From contig CM047810.1 in NCBI GenBank assembly GCA_026214975.1, positions 94,132,316 through 94,196,315 of the forward strand: DNA of 64,000 bases, given 5' to 3'. The translations under genes and the position numbers were made by a program. Below, one piece after another: positions 57,105 through 64,000 of this stretch. Source of the DNA: Gentiana macrophylla (Eukaryota > Streptophyta > Magnoliopsida > Gentianales > Gentianaceae). Under the pieces are notes generated by a model, which was given only the letters and a program-made list of their open reading frames with translations, ran no database searches and was not told the origin of the DNA. The number at the start of each line of letters is the position of its first letter. Positions within the stretch are counted from its first letter, which is position 1.

Positions 57105-58740
57105 TGATAAGCGGGCCTTTTCTAGTGCTATTCCAGTCCTTAACCGACAGTGTATCGGGTCAAACTGTAGTGCTAGTGTGGTGAGTCAGGTGTCGAATCC
57201 TCAGGGAAACGTATGGTAATTCAGAGTGTGGTTAAACACCAAGAAGCTATTATTAACTCAATCTAAGTCGTAATTTTTCTTTTTCCTTTTTAGTAACCTT
57301 AAAACAGTAAATAAATGCATAAAACTAAAACAGATATATATATAGATACATAAATATATATATAAATATATAGAAATACATATATATATATAGATATAAA
57401 TATATATAGGTACCAATACAATATATAAGATATAAATACTAGTAATATATTAGAAACTAGCCAAGAATATGTCACTGAATCAGTATCTCTTTTTAGTAGA
57501 AATAGATGTGCTTGATCTTTCCTTATTTTAAGGTGAATCAATTATATATGAACCGGTGCACTCTAAACTAGACAACTCCTCCTCACACGGCGTATGAAAT
57601 TGTCATATGTCAAATTGTCAATAGTTCAATCTCCACAAGCGCCCCATGCTAATCTCGGTTAGTACGAGCAGTGCAGTACAAATCTACCCGGATAAAAGAG
57701 GTTATTCCGTTTGTCAGACGGCCGATGTTATTCAAAAGGCTCCGGTTGTCGGCGGATCGATTTAACTTTCGGTGTTAGTTTCAATTAAACCGTTGATTTT
57801 AACATTATTACGATCTTGAGCACAAATTTAATAAGATTAATCTTTCCCAAGACAAATCTGCCCCCGGGTAGGAAATAGGATTCCGTTGTCACGTTTTCAC
57901 TCGGCCATTTTTACCCTCCGGTTTTTCTATCCTTTATCTCATATCCTAACTTCTCTGGTCAGTTCATCATTAGGTTATATGTTGCGATTCATCTTGGTTA
58001 ATTACGTCAATCCGAATATTATCAATACGTTGCAAGATAGAAAAAGATTCATTATAATCGATTTTTATAAAAGCTTTTTAAAGACAATATTTTTGGTATG
58101 ATAAATTTTAATTCTATCATATAAACCATATATGATATAATAATAAGTTTATCATAAAAATTTTATGACATTTTTGAAAAATAAAAATTAAAATTTAATC
58201 TAATTCTACTCCTATCATCCTTAAATCTTCGAGATTTCTATAATAACGGTCTATCAACCTAATTCCTAGAAATGATGCGTTTGAATTTTCTCTTTGTTGT
58301 CCATCGGGATTTTCGGATAACCACCTAGTCATTCCCATCTTAATTACATTCAAACATTCATCCTAGGATTTGGTTGTGCTGTCCCCACATTTTCCATTAT
58401 GTTCACTTTTGCCACAAATTCTACATCTCTTTAGAAATCTTGCCCTTCTCTTTATAGCACTTCTTGAATTTCCATTACAAAGATCTCTTTCTCTGATTGC
58501 GTGATCGGTTCCTTGTTGAGTTAGAAACTAAGGCTTCTATTCTAAAGGCAACATCTTTATCTAAACCTAATTTTAAAAGAAAAATAAAAACTTCTATTCT
58601 ATCTATAAAAGGCATTCCAGTTCTTTTACGTCTATCCGGTAAAAGGCGAAACTACTTAAATTGCATAAAAAGTGGATTTAGAAAGATAGTACCCGTAATC
58701 GGTGAGTTTAGAATTCTGCTTCCTTAATCCATTTGGAGGT
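57105..58740 (-). repeat. 3' LTR and post-pol region of element H
   Basis: On the minus strand the segment ends AAAGGCCCGCTTATCA at 57105. Before that come phrases typical of large Ty3 LTR ends (TTTCCCTGAGGATTCGACAC, CCCGATACACTGTCGG), as in D. The other LTR end is not fixed; it lies somewhere between about 58100 and 58740. A TA-rich microsatellite lies at 57330-57412. A short minus-strand peptide with two pairs of Cys (CRICGKSEHNGKC, about 58390-58430) is unexplained. Confidence 0.55.
57330..57412. repeat. TA-rich microsatellite in the H LTR
   Basis: Interrupted (TA)n with GATA and AATA variants over about 80 bases. Confidence 0.8.
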
Positions 58741-58749
58741 CGTTAAGCA

Positions 58750-60330
58750 ATAATATTTCTTACATTTGAGGCATCCCTTTGGTTTCCACGAATAATTTTA
58801 CCCTGTGACCATTGGCAATAAAAGTTGTTTTTCCATCGATTAGTTCAACGACTCCGGACTTATAGACTTTAGTTACGTCGTAGGACTGTCCATCTAGATT
58901 TAAGTTTTCACGGAAACAACTTTAAGCGTGAATTGTACAAAAGTACTCGATCACCTACATGGAACTCACGATTATAGATTTTCTTATCATGGAAAGCTTT
59001 AGTGCGTTCTTGTGTGATTCGAGCATTTTCATAAGAATCGAGTCGAAACTCCTCGATTACATAATCGAAGTAATCTATGATCACCAATGACTTTAGGATC
59101 AAAATTTAGGAATTTAATAGCCCATAAAGCTCGGTGTTCTAATTCAATAGGAGATGACATGATTTACCAAAAACTAATTTATACGGAGAACAACCAATTG
59201 GTGTTTTAAAAGTCGCTCAGTATGCCCATAATGCATCATCTAGTCTAAGCGCTTGATTTTTACGATTTGAGTCCCTTTGTTTTCTCCACGATTCTTTTAA
59301 TTTCTCTATTAGACACCTCTACTTGTCCACTAGTTTGCGGATGATAGGGTGTTCTAGCTTATGAGTTACACCATATTTCTCAATTATCTTAGTAAATGGT
59401 CGATTGCAAAAATGTGAACCCCTATCACTAATGATAGCCCTCGGAGTGCCATATCTTGTAAATATATTCTTTTAAGGAACCTTAACACAACCTTGGTATC
59501 GCTAGTGGGAAGAGCTTGAAACTTCTACCCATTTGAAACATAATCGACCATTACAAAAATAAATCTTTTTCCAAACGATATAGGAAAGGTCCCATGAAAT
59601 CTATACCCATACATCAAATAATTCACATTCTAAAATCGGTTGCATAGGCATTTCATGTTTTTCGATATATTTCCCCATTTTTGACATGATTTACAAGATT
59701 TTACATATTTATACGCATCTTTATATAGTGTAGGCCAATAAAAACCACATTGTAAAACTTTGAAAGCAGTTTTTCATCCTCCATGATGACCTCCTGCCTC
59801 ACGATCATGACAGAACGATAAAACACTTAAAATTTCATTATCAGGAATACATTTTACGATTATTCCATCCGAGCATCTTCGAAAAGATCAGTTTCTCCCA
59901 ATAGTAAAACTTTAAGTTGTAAAAGAATTTCTTTTTCACTTTGCCAAGTCCAATGAGACGGGATGTAATTACTGAGTTAGATAGTTAACAATATTCCCAA
60001 ACCATGGTGAATTTTCATTTAATGGTATTCTATCTTTTAATAATTGCATGGTTAGGAGTATCGATCCTAAAAGTTGTTCATCTGGAAATGAATCAGTATT
60101 TCATTTCCTCTTCCTTCATCATTTTCCATTCTACTTAGATGATCTGCTACTACATTTTCACTTCCTTTTTTATCCTTGATTCTATATATCAAATTCTTGA
60201 AATAATGAGAATCCATCTAAGAAGGCGTGGTTTAGCATCTTTCTTACTTAACAGATACTTCAAGGCTGAATGGTCTGTATAAATAATAACCTTAGATCCG
60301 ACAATATATGATCTAAACTTTTCTAAGGCA
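58750..60330 (-). pseudogene. pol: integrase of element H
   Basis: In broken minus-strand frames: a core trace PRAIISDRGSHFCNRPFTK (about 59390-59450), DDALWAY, TPIGCSPYKLVFGKSCHLP (about 59160-59210), then ELRLDSYENARIT-like EEFRLDSYENARIT, FHDKKIYNREFHVGDRVLLY (58930-58990). The tail SGVVELIDGKTTFIANGH lies near 58800-58850. Stops and indels are common. Confidence 0.72.
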
Positions 60331-60334
60331 AAGA

Positions 60335-61924
60335 TTACAGCCAACAATTCTTCTCTGTAGTTGCATAATTGAGTTGAGCTGCGTTTAGAGTGTGAGATGC
60401 ATAGTAGATTGCCTTGAGTACTTTGTTATGTCGTTGACCTAAGACAGCTCCTACAGCTAAATCACTTGCATCACACATAATTTCAAATGGTAAATTCCAA
60501 TTTGGTGCTACCAGTACTGGTGCAGTAATCAACTTAGCTTTCAGGGTCTTAAATGATTCCATACATTTATTATCAAACTTAAAAGGTACTTCTTTTTCAA
60601 GCAAATGACTTAGAGGCTTTGCTATTTTTGAAAAATCTGCAATAAATCTCCTATAAAATCCTGCATGTCCGAGAAATCCTCTCAAAGTTCTTAGATTGAT
60701 TGGTGGTGGTAATTTTCAATCACTTCGACTTTAGCTTTATCTACTTGATACCTACTTGAGAGATTCTATGACCCAGAACAATTCCTTACGATACCATTAA
60801 GTGACATTTTTCCCGAGTTTAAAACTAAATTGGTATCCACACGGCGTTGTAACACTCGTTCTAAGTGTGATGAACATTCGTCGAAAGAATCTCCATAAAC
60901 ACTAAAGTCATCCATAAAGATTTCTAAGAATTTCTCGACCATTTCAGAAAATATTGCCATCATACATCGCTGAAATGTAGCTGGTGCATTACATAAACCA
61001 AATGGCATTCGTTTATAAGCAAAAGTTCCATACGGACAAGTGAAAGTGGTTTTTTTCTCTATCTCCTGCTGCAATGAATATCTGTAAATATCCTGAATAA
61101 CCATCTAAGAAACAGTAATATTTATGTCCACTTAGTCGTTCCAACATTTGTATGATGAATGGAAGTGGATGATGATCTTTCTTAGTATGTTCATTCAGTT
61201 TTCTAAAATCAATACACATTCGATATCCTGTAATTTCCCTTGTCGGAATCCATTCATTTTTATCATTTTCTTTTATCGTGAAACCTCCTTTCTTTGGTAC
61301 CACTTGAGTTGGACTCACCCATTCACTATCTGATATGGGAAAGATTATCCCCATTTCTAATAGCTTAATGACCTCTTTCTTAACAATGGATTGTAAATTT
61401 GGGTTGAGGCGGCGTTGCGGCTGAATACAAGGTTTAGCTCCCTCATTTAAGATGATCTTATGAACGCATATCTCAGGGCTAATTCCTTGAATATCTGCCA
61501 CTGTCCATCCAAATGCTTTCTTATGATTTCTTAACATTCTAAGTAATTGATCTTCATGTTCATTAGTTAAGGTTGATGAAATAATAATCGGTAGTAGATT
61601 ATCATTTTCAAGAAAAGAATACTTAAGATTTATAGGAAGTGGTTTCAATTCCAGATTCCTTGGTGGATCTTCTATGAAGGTTTTAGAGCCCGGTCCTTCT
61701 AGTTCTAATTCCAAATACTTATGCCACGGATGTTTGAAACATGACCCCTTATCAAGATAAAGGATCACTTCTTTCATTTCATTATCATATTCATCTTCTT
61801 TATAGATAGATAATGTTAAACATTCCTCTAGCTTATCTTCATAATCTTGCAATTGGTCATCACAGAATGTAGATATCTCATCTATAAACGAACATGATTC
61901 TGGTGATTTGTATGGATGGTTCAT
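60335..61924 (-). pseudogene. pol: reverse transcriptase and RNase H of element H
   Basis: The frame 61924-61013 runs from the protease-RT linker through AFGWTVADIQGISPEICVHK, VSPTQVVPKKGG, YRMCIDFRKLNEHTKKD and YYCFLDGYSGYLQ. After a frame break, 61104-60766 has FAYKRMPFGLCNAPATFQRC and the catalytic FMDDF (about 60912-60926). The frame 60685-60335 carries the thumb and RNase H ([52 protein letters not shown]). Athila type. At least three frame breaks. Confidence 0.87.
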
Positions 61925-62390
61925 AGCTTTGAAGATATTGAAGGAAACTTCATCTTCATTAACTCTTAGTATCAGTTCTCCTTTTTGAACATCGATTAGT
62001 GTTCTTCCCGTAGCTAGAAATGGACGACCTAGAATAATTGGTCTTTGAATATCCTTCTTCCATTTCCATTATTACAAAGTCCACTTTGGAAAGTAAAATT
62101 TGTCTACTTTAACCAACACGTCCTCGATGATTCCCTTAGGATGTTTAATTGATCTATCTCGCCATCCGAAGGGTCATTTCAAGATTTGTAAGCTCTCTAT
62201 GTCTAGTTTCTTATAATCCTCATAAGACATGAGATTTATACTTGCTCCAAGATCACATAGTACTTTCTTAAGCAGAAATCCTCCAATCTCACAAGGATTG
62301 TAAAACTACCAGGATCTTTAAGTTTAGGAGGCAACTTATGTTGAAGTATTGCGAGCATTCTTCATTAAGGCATATATTCTCATATTCTTC
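61925..62390 (-). pseudogene. pol: protease region of element H
   Basis: On the minus strand CDLGASINLMSYEDYKKL (about 62205-62260) carries the aspartic protease motif in the DLGAS form usual in Athila. RPIILGRPFLATGRTLIDV (about 61990-62045) is the following flap and end. Stops and shifts lie between them. Confidence 0.75.
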
Positions 62391-64000
62391 TAACCGTTTT
62401 TGTTTGATAGGATATCTTTAAGAAACTTTCCATAGGTAGGCATGTTGATTAGGGCTTCGATAACGAGGATATTGACATGAATATGGCGAAAAGTATCAAG
62501 GAAACGAGTATACTTCTTATCAGTTTTTATCTTTTTAATTTGATCCTTAGGTGGGTAAGGTAAAGATTCCAAATCTATAACCTTTGGTTCTGAAGTTATA
62601 CCCTCTTTTCCTTTTTCCTTAAATCTTTGAGCATTACTTGTCCGCCATGTTTCATTCTCATACGATTTTTCTTTGAAATCATCTTCATATCGATTTTCCC
62701 CTTTTTCGGTTATTGGCAAATCTTCCTTCTTTTCTTGATATTGTTTTCTCTAACATGTTCCTTAAATAAGGTTCTCGTGTCTTTATCATTGGATCTCTTA
62801 GAATCCTAGGATTTTGACCCATTCTTCATTCTTATTTTCAGGTTCAACTTTACTATTTTGTTTCAAGAAATCTCCAATAATTTCTTCTTCTTCATCAGTA
62901 AATTCAAGTTCGTCCTTTTCCTTTATAAATTTACCATCTAAATCATTTTCTACTTCATTATCTCCTGAGTTTTCTGTTCCAGTATCTCCACAAAGTTTTC
63001 TACTTCTCGTAATAACAGCATTTACCTCTCTCGGGTTTCTTTCGGTATTACTTGGTAATCCTCCTGGAGGTCTAGTGTTTTTACGTTCTCCTTCTCTACT
63101 CAAATGGTCTTCCATATTCCTTATTGATGCTTCTATAGTTCTCATTCTGGTATCATGTCCACTCATGGATGTTTTCAACGTACTCATATCCTTAGTGACT
63201 GTCCCTATAGAAGTTATCATAGTTTCTACATTTTTAGCTTAAATAGAAACTACACCCATCATATTTTCCATTAATTTCTCCCATTTATCAACTCCTTCAG
63301 GTTGAGTTGAACTTTGAGTGACCGGTATACTTTGAGTAGTATGTTGCGGATACGATCTAGGTAATGATTGTAGGTTCTGATTCGCGGTATCTCCTTGATA
63401 AACTTGATTACTATATGAATTCTTATAATGAACTGGATACGGTGGTTGTCCTTGCTTACTAGGGTTTTGGACCAACGATAAGTAGGGTGATCTCTTCTAA
63501 TAGCACTAAACGAGTTTGAATACGCATTGTTCAAATTCTTATCTTTGTTGTAAAAACTTACCTCCTCCCTTGAATATCCTGTTGGTTCTTCATTTGCTAA
63601 TGGCACATTATCTGTTTTGAGTATTCGGTGGGTATACTATTTTACGAACTTAGATTTTTGTTTGATTGTAGACCATCAAATTTCCTACTTAAATTCTCCA
63701 AGTGTGCTAGAACTTCCGTATTAGATGTATATTCTCCTGCAAATGCTACTTTTCTTGTGCTAGAACCGGTTTCCCACATTACGTTATTTTTGGAAATCTT
63801 TCTATGGCATCGTAAACTAATTGGGCTTCACTCATCATTAAAGAACCACCACATGCATGATCAACGCGTGCACGCACGTGAGTCTTTCCTCGATTCTGAC
63901 GGAAAAGTTGGATTTGCATATCTAAGGAATAACCATGATCGGGACAGGCTCTTAATAGTTTCTTAAATCTCTCCCAAGCATTCCCAAGCGTTTCTTCAGA
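62390..64000 (-). pseudogene. gag: gag of element H, N terminus outside window
   Basis: Starting at the window edge, AWERFKKLLRACPDHG (about 63945-63990) and ACGGSLMMSEAQLVYDAIE (about 63800-63860) match the Athila gag core. The frames then change through a Gln/Asn-rich part (63239-63475), REVNAVITRSRKL with acidic sequence (62798-63220) and NMPTYGKFLKDILSNK (62390-62445), the end of gag before the protease. Structural protein of the particle; broken by several shifts. Confidence 0.75.

Larger units (their letters stand above)
57105..64000 (-). mobile_element. Athila-lineage Ty3/Gypsy element H (minus strand, 5' part outside window)
   Basis: Read on the minus strand, gag (64000-62390), protease, RT, RNase H and integrase follow in Ty3 order and end near 58750. 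The 3' LTR lies at the left, its CA end at 57105 on the plus map. The RT (ELKPLPINLKYSFL, LNPNLQSIVKKEVIKLLEMG, CFLDGYSGY) and integrase tail (GDRVLLYNSRLKLFP) match the Athila type. GTCAC (57100-57104) would be one target duplication copy; the other is outside the window. The 5' LTR is outside the window. Confidence 0.82.

Noticed and set aside
58497..58727. A 76-codon plus-strand frame with basic residues
   Set aside because: Opposite strand of the post-pol region of H; no recognisable family.
62814..63242. A 142-codon plus-strand frame rich in Ser and Phe
   Set aside because: Mirror of the acidic gag region of H on the minus strand.

Overview
The window is plant nuclear DNA, most likely from a eudicot. 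It is dominated by nested LTR retrotransposons. The evidence is the mix of lineages (Tat and Athila Ty3/Gypsy elements, several Ty1/Copia elements, a LINE, a tRNA-derived SINE, a Mutator-type MITE, Helitron ends), GT-AG introns, and remnants of ordinary plant genes (fatty acyl-CoA reductase, ADP-glucose pyrophosphorylase small subunit, F-box, PADRE/DUF4228, topoisomerase VI subunit B). I cannot name the species. Almost every coding region is broken. The only plausibly intact host gene is a small conserved gene at 31612-31971 (minus).

Left part, 1-31.5 kb, is a nest. An old Copia remnant (E, visible at 30321-31560) received a Tat-lineage Ty3 element (B; end of pol at 1927-1983, then a long 3' region 21268-29756, 3' LTR 29757-30320). 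B was then interrupted by a LINE and a second Tat element (C, only its 3' end at 1-1188), and just after pol by a complete Tat element A (2048-21262, both LTRs, 5-bp duplication ATTAT). Inside A, near the gag start, sits the 3' half of an Athila-like element D (to 10299), whose LTR is split by a solo LTR (7156-8884, duplication AGGCT).

Element A encodes gag, aspartic protease, reverse transcriptase, two RNase H domains and integrase on the plus strand, all with frameshifts or stops. Downstream of pol both A and B carry a minus-strand gene of the same kind (16511-19537 in A, 25255-28268 in B). The two share three intron positions and a Cys/His cluster, and that of A has a clear minus-strand TATA box. 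B also carries two further minus-strand genes of the plant-transposon-protein type (21528-22246, 23578-24275), each with its own TATA box. This antisense cassette is the most interesting system in the window.

Middle part, 31.6-50 kb, is a cluster of partial host genes. A fatty acyl-CoA reductase fragment (plus) lies left of a plus-strand Helitron 3' end at 35423. Fragments of AGPase, an F-box gene and a PADRE gene (all minus) lie right of a minus-strand Helitron 3' end at 35472. A decayed multi-exon TOP6B copy (42744-50035) is interrupted by a Copia element (F, 42962-47925) and a SINE (48177-48412).

Right part, 50.2-64 kb: a badly decayed Copia element (G, 5' LTR 50184-51907) is cut at 57104 by a minus-strand Athila element (H) that runs off the window.
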